A stretch of 12,801 nucleotides of DNA from Oscillospiraceae bacterium. Its GTDB lineage: Bacteria; Bacillota; Clostridia; Oscillospirales; Acutalibacteraceae. The stretch covers positions 1-12,801 of the forward strand of contig WREG01000036.1 of assembly GCA_009779455.1 (NCBI GenBank), written 5' to 3'. Under the pieces are notes generated by a model, which saw only the letters and a list, made by a program, of their open reading frames with translations, had not been told where the DNA came from and made no database searches. Positions 6,375 through 12,801 of this stretch are shown piece after piece (the first letter of the stretch is position 1; every line of letters begins with the position of its first letter). The position numbers and the translations under genes are program-made.

Positions 6375-7787
6375 ATAGCTATTAAAGACAAATTGACAAA
6401 AGCGGCGGCCGATACGATGCTGAGCGGCGTTTTAAAATATATAGACAAAAACCCGGAGGAAAATATCGTAAAAATCTTGGATTACAGCGAGGTTTTGTTC
6501 AAAAAGGTTTTCCCGCCCGACAATCTTGAAAAATTTAAAGCCGGCGCCGCCGATCCGGAAAACACGTACACAATCCTTGCGAAAAACGCGCTGAAGGACA
6601 TCGACAGGGCGACTGTGCGCCACCTCATACTCTCATTCGGCCTTGAAACAGTGCTTAAGGGTACGAAAACCGTCCGCGAAAACAGGGAAAAATACGGCTG
6701 CAATATACCCTTTACCATCCTTTTCGACCCTACCAGCGCCTGCAACCTTAAATGCAGGGGCTGCTGGTCGTCGGAATACGGCCACAGCCAAAATCTGTCC
6801 CTTGACGAAATGCTTGATATCGTAAAACAGGGCAAAGCTATGGGGACGCACAACTATATGCTTACGGGCGGCGAGCCGCTTATCCGCAAAAAGGACGTGC
6901 TGGCCGTTTGCGGGCAGAACCCGGACTGCACCTTCCTTGTTTACACCAACGCCACTCTTGTGGACGAGGCCTTATGCGACGAAATGAACAGTGTCAAAAA
7001 CATCACGCTGGCTTTAAGCATCGAGGGTACGGAAATAAGCAACGACTTCCGCAGGGGCGGCGGTTCATATAAAACCACCCTTGAAGCAATGGATCTGCTG
7101 AAAAAGAAAAAGTGCCTTTTCGGCATTTCCGTCTGCTACACGAGGGAAAACATACCGGAGGTAACCTCCGACAGCTTTCTTGACCTTATGGTCGAAAAGG
7201 GCGCCAAATACGCTTTTTATTTCAATTATATGCCACTGGGCTCCACCGCTGACGAAAACCTGATACCGCTTCCGGAACAGCGCGAATTTATGTATAAATG
7301 GCTCCGGCGCGTCAGGGCGGCAAACGGCGGGAAATCCATATTCATAATGGATTTCCAGGACGACGCGGAATATGTGGGCGGCTGCATAGCCGGGGGCAGG
7401 AATTATTTCCACATCAACTCCGCAGGGGATATCGAGCCATGCGTGTTCATACATTATTCAGACTCGAACATCCGCACCCACACTTTGCTGGAAGCCCTTC
7501 AAAACCCGCTGTTCCAAGCGTACAGAAAAGGCCAGCCCTTCAACGACAACCATCTGCGCCCCTGCCCCATGCTTGAAAACCCCGATCTTTTAAGGGAAAT
7601 CATAAAAGAGACGGGCGCGAAATCCACAAACCTCTTGCAAGAAGAGGACGTCGAGACACTTTGCGCCAAATGCGACAAATTCGCCCGCGCCTGGAAGCCG
7701 GAGGCCGACAGGATTTGGGCGGAAACCAAGCACCCCGAAACCTTTACGCAGTATTACAGGGATAACGGGGAATCGAAACGCCAATGA
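6375..7787 (+). CDS. Radical SAM protein with SPASM-like C-terminal cysteines
   Basis: Radical S-adenosylmethionine enzyme of unknown substrate. In numbering from the GTG at 6333 (484 aa), the 4Fe-4S motif CNLKCRGC holds C137, C141 and C144, GGEP lies at 179-182, and a later set C351, C370 (within SAGDIEPC), C411, C444 and C447 looks like a SPASM-type auxiliary cluster region. About 120 residues precede the radical SAM domain and begin with a helix-rich IKDKLTKAA segment. The start is unusual: the only good ribosome site is GGGGAG at 6361-6366, which places initiation 8 bases later at ATA 6375, giving M-A-I-K-D-K. ATG 6348 and GTG 6333 lie at or before the predicted transcription start, and GTG 6366 overlaps the ribosome site. 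It is followed after 16 bases by the aldehyde dehydrogenase gene. SPASM proteins often modify peptides, but no precursor is next to it and a metabolic role is equally possible. Confidence 0.85.
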   Translation: MAIKDKLTKAAADTMLSGVLKYIDKNPEENIVKILDYSEVLFKKVFPPDNLEKFKAGAADPENTYTILAKNALKDIDRATVRHLILSFGLETVLKGTKTVRENREKYGCNIPFTILFDPTSACNLKCRGCWSSEYGHSQNLSLDEMLDIVKQGKAMGTHNYMLTGGEPLIRKKDVLAVCGQNPDCTFLVYTNATLVDEALCDEMNSVKNITLALSIEGTEISNDFRRGGGSYKTTLEAMDLLKKKKCLFGISVCYTRENIPEVTSDSFLDLMVEKGAKYAFYFNYMPLGSTADENLIPLPEQREFMYKWLRRVRAANGGKSIFIMDFQDDAEYVGGCIAGGRNYFHINSAGDIEPCVFIHYSDSNIRTHTLLEALQNPLFQAYRKGQPFNDNHLRPCPMLENPDLLREIIKETGAKSTNLLQEEDVETLCAKCDKFARAWKPEADRIWAETKHPETFTQYYRDNGESKRQ

Positions 7788-7803
7788 AAGGGAGGGAAAC
7801 AGA

Positions 7804-9177
7804 ATGAATCCGGTTGAAAAAATTATCACTGAGCAGAAAAAATATTTCTTTTCGGGGAAAACAAAAGATATAAACTTCCGCGCCGACGCGCTGAAAAGGC
7901 TCGGCAGCGCGATAAAAAAACGCGAAGGCGACGTTCTTGCGGCGCTTATGGGGGATTTGGGGAAATCCGCCTTTGAAGCTTATGTGACGGAGGTCAACAC
8001 AACTCTTGACGAAATAAAATTTGCGTTGAAAAACCTGAAAAACTGGACGGGCGACATACGTGTGCCGACGCCTTTAACGCATTTTCCGTCCAAATGCTTT
8101 ATGCACCCGGAGCCTTACGGCGCGGTTCTTATAATGTCGCCGTGGAACTATCCGTTTATGCTGACCCTGACGCCGCTGGTAAGCGCCATAGCCGCGGGCA
8201 ACTGCGCGGTCATTAAGCCCTCCGAATATTCGCCCTCAACCTCGGCATTGCTTGCGGAGCTTATAGGGGAAATATTCCCGCAGGAATATATAGCGGTGGT
8301 TGAAGGCGGCAGGAAGGCAAACGAAACCCTGCTTGACAACAAATTCGACTACATTTTATTCACCGGCAGCGTGGCCGTAGGCAGGGTAGTGATGACTGCT
8401 GCCGCCAAAAACCTCACTCCCGTAACGCTGGAGCTTGGCGGCAAAAACCCGTGCATAGTGGACGGCACTTTGGATATGAACCTTGCCGCGAAACGCATCG
8501 TGTGGGGCAAATGCATAAATTCGGGGCAGGTTTGCCTGTCGCCCGATTACGTGTTTGTGAAAAAAGGGCATAAGCAAGCGTTTACCGACGCGTTTATCAA
8601 AGCCGTAAGGAAATCCTACGGCGAGAACCCCATCGAAAGCGGCGATTACTGCCGCATAGTCAATAAAAAGCATTTCGACAGGCTTTCGGGGCTTACGGAA
8701 GGCGCGAATATAATCCACGGCGGGCGCCGGGACGCGGAAACCCTGAAAATCGAGCCTACGCTGATAGACGGCGCCACGTGGGACAGCCAAATCATGAAAG
8801 AAGAGATTTTCGGCCCGCTTCTCCCGGTTTTTGAGTACGAAAACCTGGGCGAAGCGGTAAAAGAGATAAATTCGCACCCCAAGCCGCTGGCGCTGTATAT
8901 CTTTACAAAAAATAAAGATACGGAAAAATACATCCTTGACAACACCTCCTCAGGCGGCTGCTCGATAAACGACACCATCGTCCACATGGCCACAACGCAT
9001 ATGCCCTTCGGCGGGGTCGGCGACAGCGGCATGGGCGGCTACCACGGCAAATACGGCTTCGATACCTTTACCCATTACAGAAGCGTCCTCAGCAAGTCAA
9101 AGCTGATTGACCTTCCTATCCGCTACCCGCCTTACGGTGATAAACTGAAACTTTTTAAAGCGATATTCAGACCTTGA
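7804..9177 (+). CDS. Aldehyde dehydrogenase (class 3/fatty-aldehyde-like)
   Basis: NAD(P)-dependent aldehyde dehydrogenase of 457 residues, the short length typical of class 3 (ALDH3/AlkH-like) enzymes. Landmarks in order: SPWNYP with oxyanion N115, KPSE (138-141), FTGS (186-189), general base E210 in LELGGKNP, nucleophile C244 in SGQVCLSP, EEIFGP (334-339) and MPFGGVGDSGMGGYHG (400-415) near the C-terminus. All catalytic residues are present. The ATG at 7804 has GGAGG eight bases upstream. It is the second gene of a unit with the radical SAM protein and is closed by a hairpin at 9203-9235. Class 3 enzymes often take hydrophobic or aromatic aldehydes, which is only a guide here; the close pairing suggests it acts on a product or intermediate of the radical SAM reaction. 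Confidence 0.93.
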   Translation: MNPVEKIITEQKKYFFSGKTKDINFRADALKRLGSAIKKREGDVLAALMGDLGKSAFEAYVTEVNTTLDEIKFALKNLKNWTGDIRVPTPLTHFPSKCFMHPEPYGAVLIMSPWNYPFMLTLTPLVSAIAAGNCAVIKPSEYSPSTSALLAELIGEIFPQEYIAVVEGGRKANETLLDNKFDYILFTGSVAVGRVVMTAAAKNLTPVTLELGGKNPCIVDGTLDMNLAAKRIVWGKCINSGQVCLSPDYVFVKKGHKQAFTDAFIKAVRKSYGENPIESGDYCRIVNKKHFDRLSGLTEGANIIHGGRRDAETLKIEPTLIDGATWDSQIMKEEIFGPLLPVFEYENLGEAVKEINSHPKPLALYIFTKNKDTEKYILDNTSSGGCSINDTIVHMATTHMPFGGVGDSGMGGYHGKYGFDTFTHYRSVLSKSKLIDLPIRYPPYGDKLKLFKAIFRP

Positions 9178-9202
9178 AAGGGTTTAGGATGCAGGGATTA
9201 AG

Positions 9203-9235
9203 ATTTAGGGGAAGGTGCTTTGCCTTCCCCTAAAT
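9203..9235 (+). terminator. Hairpin terminator after aldehyde dehydrogenase
   Basis: A perfect 13-bp stem ATTTAGGGGAAGG (9203-9215)/CCTTCCCCTAAAT (9223-9235) with a 7-base loop, followed by TTATTATAATTAT rather than a clean T-run. It separates convergent genes and serves mainly the + strand, since no T-run follows on the minus side. Confidence 0.75.
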
Positions 9236-9252
9236 TATTATAATTATGCGTT

Positions 9253-10404
9253 TTAAATTTCCGGTATGACAATCTCAATTTCCCTGCCGAGCTTCGCCGA
9301 GCGGGCGATACCGTCGAGTATGGCCTGGTTATATATTATTTGCGAGGATGGCACGGGGGTGGGCAGGCCGTTTTTGATCGCGTCGAGGAAAGAGCGGATT
9401 TTTTTATAGAAATTGTCGCCGTCGTTTTTCGCTTCTGGCAGAACCGTTTCAACGCATTCGCCCGCCATATCGTGGTAAATCACGAGGGGGCCGCCTATGG
9501 AGCCGTTCCAGCAGCCCGTCGACGGGATGCGGAGGCCTGCGTCCTTGCCCAAAATCAGGCTGTCGCCGGGGGTGTCAAGGTGCATGGCCCATGAAATCCT
9601 GAAATCAAGGACAATGCCGCCTTCCAAACGGATGAAGCCCGCCGCGAAATCGTCAACGCCGAATTTCGCCGCGTATTCCGTGCAGTCCATGTATTTCGGG
9701 TTTTTGCCGAAGAAATCCGACACATAGCCCGTGACCGTCAGCGGTTTCGGGTAGCCGATGGCGTTCAGGACCATATCCAGCGAATAGCAGCCGATATCGG
9801 CCAAAGCGCCCAGGCCCGCGGTCTTTTCCTCGATAAAGCTGGTGCCGAAGGGGGTGGGTATGCCGCGCCTTCTGCCGCCGCCCGTCTGGACGTAGTATAC
9901 CTCGCCCAGCGTGCCGCTTTCGACCACTTTTTTAACCATTTTCATATTTTGGTCAAAGCGGGGCTGGAAGCCTATTGACAGTATTTTGCCGCTTTTCTTC
10001 TCGGCGCGGCGCATATCCGCGGCTTCGTCCAAAGTTACGCACATGGGTTTTTCAACAAGGACGTTCACTCCCTTTTCAAGGGCGTAAATAGTGCATTCGG
10101 CGTGGGTCTTGTTGTAAGTGCATACGCTTACGGCATCCAGCTCCTCGCTGTCGAGAAGCTCCTTGTGGCTGGGGTAGAGCCTCACGCCATCAAGGCCGTT
10201 GGCCTCGCAGAACGCCGCCGCCTTGCCGGGGACAAGGTCTGCCGCCGCGACGATATCAACGTCGGGGCATTCCTTGTAGCGGCTTGCGTGGGCCTCCGCA
10301 ATCCAGCCCGTGCCGATGATTCCGACCTTCAGCCGTTTCTCGGCGTCAACCTTGACCCCTTCCGTTTTTTTGTCCATGAACGCGTCTAAAATTTTGTCTG
10401 ACAT
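9253..10404 (-). CDS. Gfo/Idh/MocA-family NAD(P)-dependent oxidoreductase
   Basis: Two-domain sugar or inositol dehydrogenase-type protein of 383 residues. A 25-residue N-terminal extension precedes the Rossmann fold, whose nucleotide motif is VGIIGTGWIA (27-36). EKP (118-120) is the cofactor- and substrate-binding signature of the family. In the second domain, DIGCYSLD (203-210) fills the place of the usual DxGxHxxD motif with Tyr207 at the His position, as in the glucose-fructose oxidoreductase and dihydrodiol dehydrogenase branch. The ATG at 10404 has GGAGG seven bases upstream. The methyltransferase gene ends 45 bases before it on the same strand. The substrate is unknown; it could work in sugar metabolism with the TIM-barrel isomerase at 1226-2089, but they are 7 kb apart and that link is weak. 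Confidence 0.92.
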   Translation of the reverse strand: MSDKILDAFMDKKTEGVKVDAEKRLKVGIIGTGWIAEAHASRYKECPDVDIVAAADLVPGKAAAFCEANGLDGVRLYPSHKELLDSEELDAVSVCTYNKTHAECTIYALEKGVNVLVEKPMCVTLDEAADMRRAEKKSGKILSIGFQPRFDQNMKMVKKVVESGTLGEVYYVQTGGGRRRGIPTPFGTSFIEEKTAGLGALADIGCYSLDMVLNAIGYPKPLTVTGYVSDFFGKNPKYMDCTEYAAKFGVDDFAAGFIRLEGGIVLDFRISWAMHLDTPGDSLILGKDAGLRIPSTGCWNGSIGGPLVIYHDMAGECVETVLPEAKNDGDNFYKKIRSFLDAIKNGLPTPVPSSQIIYNQAILDGIARSAKLGREIEIVIPEI

Positions 10405-10449
10405 AACTTTTCCTCCGTTTTTAATATTTTTTATGTTGACTGTATATAA

Positions 10450-11154
10450 TCATTTCTTTTTAAATAAACATACCAACATAAATTCTAAGCCCTGAATTGT
10501 ATCGCGTATACCGTTTTTATATTCTCGTACGTAAATGGTGTCATACCTTTTATTAAAAAGCCCACGTAACCTACCCTCGGTAAATGCCACACCTGCATGG
10601 AAACCACTATTATAAAACTCCCAATCATCAACTTCGTCCGCACAATTTTTACCCCAAGCAAAGCACGACAATCCTAAGTACCCGCCTGAAATCAACACCT
10701 TATCCAGTAAATCCAAATAGGTTAATCTTCTGTGCGGCGCTAAATGATGCAGACAGCCACAATCGTACACAAATTGATACGACCCTAATTTTGCCTTAAA
10801 AATATCATCAGCCACAAAATTTACATTAACACCATGTTTATTCGCAAGCCTTTTCGCGTTATTTATAGCAACTTGCGAAATGTCAATAGCGGTAACATTT
10901 ATGCTTTTTCTTGCCATATAAATGGCATTTCGTCCTTCGCCACACCCTAATTCAAGCGCGTCTTGCGGTTTCGGGTAATCGATGCTTTCAATAAATTCAA
11001 TAAGGTTTTCATCCGGCAATTCGTTTTGCACAATAAACGGGGCTTGGGGCCTATCGGAGTACATCCAATCAAATTCGGCGAGTTTTACTTTTGAATCCAG
11101 CATATCAAATAAATCGCTTATGTTGTTTATATTTCGGTTCACAATATTCTTCAA
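10450..11154 (-). CDS. Class I SAM-dependent methyltransferase, AT-rich
   Basis: Small-molecule type methyltransferase of 234 residues. SAM-binding motif I is ALELGCGEGRN (66-76), the acidic residue ending strand 2 is D91 in TAIDIS, the motif at strand 3 is ADD (115-117), and YDCGCLHHLAPHRR (130-143) is motif IV with a His-rich loop. The substrate is unknown. Two lines of its sequence that I counted have 32-35% GC against 47-50% in neighbours, which suggests recent acquisition. The start is unclear: TTG at 11154 is only 2 bases from AGGAG (11161-11157), and GTG at 11142 (codon 5) is 14 bases from it. An in-frame stop lies just upstream, so the gene cannot begin earlier. It lies between the MATE and Gfo/Idh genes on the same strand. 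Confidence 0.88.
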   Translation of the reverse strand: MKNIVNRNINNISDLFDMLDSKVKLAEFDWMYSDRPQAPFIVQNELPDENLIEFIESIDYPKPQDALELGCGEGRNAIYMARKSINVTAIDISQVAINNAKRLANKHGVNVNFVADDIFKAKLGSYQFVYDCGCLHHLAPHRRLTYLDLLDKVLISGGYLGLSCFAWGKNCADEVDDWEFYNSGFHAGVAFTEGRLRGLFNKRYDTIYVREYKNGIRDTIQGLEFMLVCLFKKK

Positions 11155-11251
11155 TTCTCCTGTTCATTATATAAATTTTCTGCGCCATATTTATGGAACA
11201 ATTTCCTTCCATACAGGTTTTAAATACATCTGATTTTTATCCTTTAGCCGC

Positions 11252-12649
11252 TTATACCGCGTCTTCTCTCAATTCCCCATTCTCAACTTTCAATTCCCTT
11301 GTAACGTTCTTTATCCACTTATCCCCGCGAAGCCTTATAAGCGCGATTATCCATTTAAAATACTGGTCTATCCTTGTTGTGAAGAATATTACCGGCAGGG
11401 GAAGATGAAACACGAACCTTGCCAGCAACATTGACGGGACGACGATGAGCCAGCCGCATACCATATCAACTTTGAACACGAATTTCGTGTCCCCCGCGCC
11501 CCTGTTTATCCCCGTGAAGCAGGAGGCGTGGTATGCCGTACCCGCTATGGACACCGCGCCTATTCCCAAAAGGGTTTTCGCGAGGGCCCTTATTTCGGGG
11601 GTCATGCCCCTGTAGAAGGACGCAAACAGCCCCCTTGCGCCGAAAAACGTGGCAGCCATTACAAAGCCGGCCGCGCTGAACAAAATTTGTATGGTGTTCG
11701 AATATTCCTTTGTTTTTTTGTAGTTTCCATCGGCGGATTCGCCTATGGATTTCCCCGTCACGATACAGGCGGCGTTCGAAAGGCCTGTCGTAAACGCGAA
11801 AGCCAGGGACATCACCGTTTCCGTGATGCTGTTGGCTGACATCATTTCCGTGCCGCATCTGCCTATGACCATGCCCCGCACTGTGCCTATAAGCCCCCAC
11901 TGGAGGTCGCCGATCAGCGCCGGGAGGCCGTATTTATGGAAATCCTTTGTAAGAAGCTTATCTTTCTTAAAAATATCCTTTATCCTGAAATGTACCTTTT
12001 TTTCGATTTTCAATACGAAATAAAGGGCTACCGACAGCTCGGCGGCGCGGGCTATTACCGTCGCTATGGCCGCGCCCCTTACACCCATCGCAGGGAAGCC
12101 GAAATGCCCGAAAATCAGGGCGTAATTAAGTGTCAGGTTCGTGACAAAGGAAACAGAGGTAAGAACGATAGTGATGTTGACTATCTCGACGCTGCGGAGC
12201 ATCGCAGCGAGGCCGTCGCTGAGGGTCTGGAACAGATAGCTTATGCAGACTATTTTCAAAAACATCGAGCCGTATGTAATGATGTCTCCGTTGTCCGTGA
12301 ATATCCGCAGCGCGCCCCGGGGGAACAGGAACAGCACGGCTGTCACGCAGAATATCACTTTAAAGCAAAATTTTACTATTATCGCGAACAGCTTTTTTAT
12401 GCTTTCCATGTCACCTTTGCCCCAATACTGGGAAATCATAAGGGAAGAACTGCCGTTTATGCCACGGATAAAAAAGCTTATGAAAACCGTCAGCTGGTTG
12501 GCCATTGCGACCCCGGACAATTCCTCCGGGCTAAAATAGCCGACCATTATGTTGTCAAGCATATTGACGCCCACGCTCAAAAAGCTCTGAAAAGCCACGG
12601 GGAGGGCTATTTTGAAGAGGGTTTTATAAAATTCGCGTTCTTTGACCAC
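11252..12649 (-). CDS. MATE-family multidrug/Na+ efflux transporter
   Basis: Twelve-helix inner-membrane exporter of 465 residues that moves cationic drugs or toxic metabolites outward in exchange for Na+ or H+. The N-terminal lobe opens with LFKIALPVAFQSFLSVGVN (11-29) and MLDNIMVGYFSPEELSGVAMANQ, and the second lobe repeats the fold from KYGLPALIGDLQWGLIG. GTG at 12649 has GAGG seven bases upstream. The final residues LKVENGELREDAV lie outside the transporter fold and are encoded by a short repeat (11264-11298), so the natural end was probably near KNVTRE. Upstream lies a 7-bp inverted repeat and a weak candidate promoter (TTGACC 12700-12695, ATTGTA 12677-12672) partly formed by another repeat copy. 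The substrate cannot be inferred. Confidence 0.93.
   Translation of the reverse strand: MVKEREFYKTLFKIALPVAFQSFLSVGVNMLDNIMVGYFSPEELSGVAMANQLTVFISFFIRGINGSSSLMISQYWGKGDMESIKKLFAIIVKFCFKVIFCVTAVLFLFPRGALRIFTDNGDIITYGSMFLKIVCISYLFQTLSDGLAAMLRSVEIVNITIVLTSVSFVTNLTLNYALIFGHFGFPAMGVRGAAIATVIARAAELSVALYFVLKIEKKVHFRIKDIFKKDKLLTKDFHKYGLPALIGDLQWGLIGTVRGMVIGRCGTEMMSANSITETVMSLAFAFTTGLSNAACIVTGKSIGESADGNYKKTKEYSNTIQILFSAAGFVMAATFFGARGLFASFYRGMTPEIRALAKTLLGIGAVSIAGTAYHASCFTGINRGAGDTKFVFKVDMVCGWLIVVPSMLLARFVFHLPLPVIFFTTRIDQYFKWIIALIRLRGDKWIKNVTRELKVENGELREDAV
11264..11298. repeat. CTCAATTCTCAAC-like repeat inside the MATE C-terminus
   Basis: TCTCTCAATTCCCCATTCTCAACTTTCAATTCC shares the ATTCTCAAC core and general pattern with the elements at 3509-3530 and 12658-12686. 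On the minus strand it encodes KVENGELRED of the transporter tail. Confidence 0.55.
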
Positions 12650-12657
12650 GGAAACAC

Positions 12658-12686
12658 CTCTATTCTCAATTTACAATGCACAATTT
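12658..12686. repeat. Third copy of the short repeat, upstream of MATE gene
   Basis: CTCTATTCTCAATTTACAATGCACAATTT begins with the same ATTCTCAA core. It lies just upstream of the MATE ribosome site and would supply a possible -10 box. Confidence 0.5.
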
Positions 12687-12722
12687 CGGTCGCGGGTCAA
12701 TCGAATAAAACATTCACACATT

Positions 12723-12749
12723 ATGTCCGCGAATTTATAAAACGGACAT
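12723..12749. promoter_or_regulatory. Inverted repeat upstream of the MATE gene (possible operator)
   Basis: ATGTCCG (12723-12729) and CGGACAT (12743-12749) are perfect inverted arms whose centres are 20 bases apart, about two helical turns, with an AT-rich centre. It could bind a dimeric regulator such as those that often control MATE pumps, or be a hairpin. The rest of 12650-12801 shows no gene. Confidence 0.4.
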
Positions 12750-12801
12750 TTTTATAGTTTTTGATTATAAAATTATTATCAAGTCGGGCCGCGAGATAAA
12801 A

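Noticed and set aside
2152..7787. The two small peptides as RiPP precursors for the radical SAM/SPASM-like enzyme
   Set aside because: They are about 4 kb away on the other strand with unrelated promoters, have no Cys or typical leader-core pattern, and are separated by three unrelated genes. The link has no direct support.
11155..11171. TATAAT (11171-11166, minus strand) as the methyltransferase promoter -10
   Set aside because: Transcription would begin inside the ribosome site, and no -35 box lies at a proper distance.
11936..12757. A 273-codon + strand frame opposite the MATE gene
   Set aside because: Its composition is rich in His, Arg and Tyr as expected of an antisense shadow of a membrane protein, and there is no ribosome site or domain.

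Overview
The window looks like chromosomal DNA from an anaerobic Gram-positive bacterium of the Clostridia, most likely an Oscillospiraceae/Ruminococcaceae-type gut or rumen organism. This is an inference. It rests on strong AGGAGG-type ribosome sites, frequent GTG/TTG starts, promoters of the TTGACA-N17-TGn-TAnnnT type, a secreted esterase with a Thr/Pro-rich linker and C-terminal membrane anchor, and protein types common in that group. Most genes are near 47-50% GC in the lines I counted by hand, while one methyltransferase gene is near 32-35%.

Layout. (1) Bases 1-2089, + strand: the 3' four-fifths of a glycogen synthase gene, then a sugar phosphate isomerase/epimerase of the xylose-isomerase TIM-barrel type, ending in a strong hairpin that can terminate transcription in both directions. 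(2) Bases 2152-2706, - strand: two very small genes (47 and 49 codons) for related acidic amphipathic helical peptides. Each has its own near-consensus extended -10 promoter sharing a 19-base motif, the same spacing to a GGAGG site, and its own terminator. I do not recognise this pair, and it is the best candidate for something undescribed. (3) Bases 2729-6253, - strand: an outer promoter drives a secreted SGNH/GDSL esterase whose end overlaps exodeoxyribonuclease III by 4 bases; an inverted-repeat element follows, then a PlsC-type acyltransferase. (4) Bases 6314-9235, + strand: a divergent promoter drives a radical SAM/SPASM-like protein, which appears to start at an ATA codon, and a class 3-like aldehyde dehydrogenase 16 bases downstream, closed by a hairpin. 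(5) Bases 9253-12801, - strand: a MATE efflux transporter, an AT-rich (probably acquired) methyltransferase, and a Gfo/Idh/MocA sugar oxidoreductase.

How the parts work together. Carbohydrate storage and sugar chemistry (glycogen synthase, isomerase, Gfo/Idh oxidoreductase, surface esterase) recur across the window. The radical SAM and aldehyde dehydrogenase genes form a clear two-gene unit of unknown substrate. The exonuclease, acyltransferase and MATE pump look like housekeeping or accessory neighbours. Short CTCAATTCTCAAC-like repeats occur at three places, and one has been absorbed into the C-terminus of the MATE protein. I found no rRNA, tRNA, CRISPR array, intact insertion sequence or phage gene.
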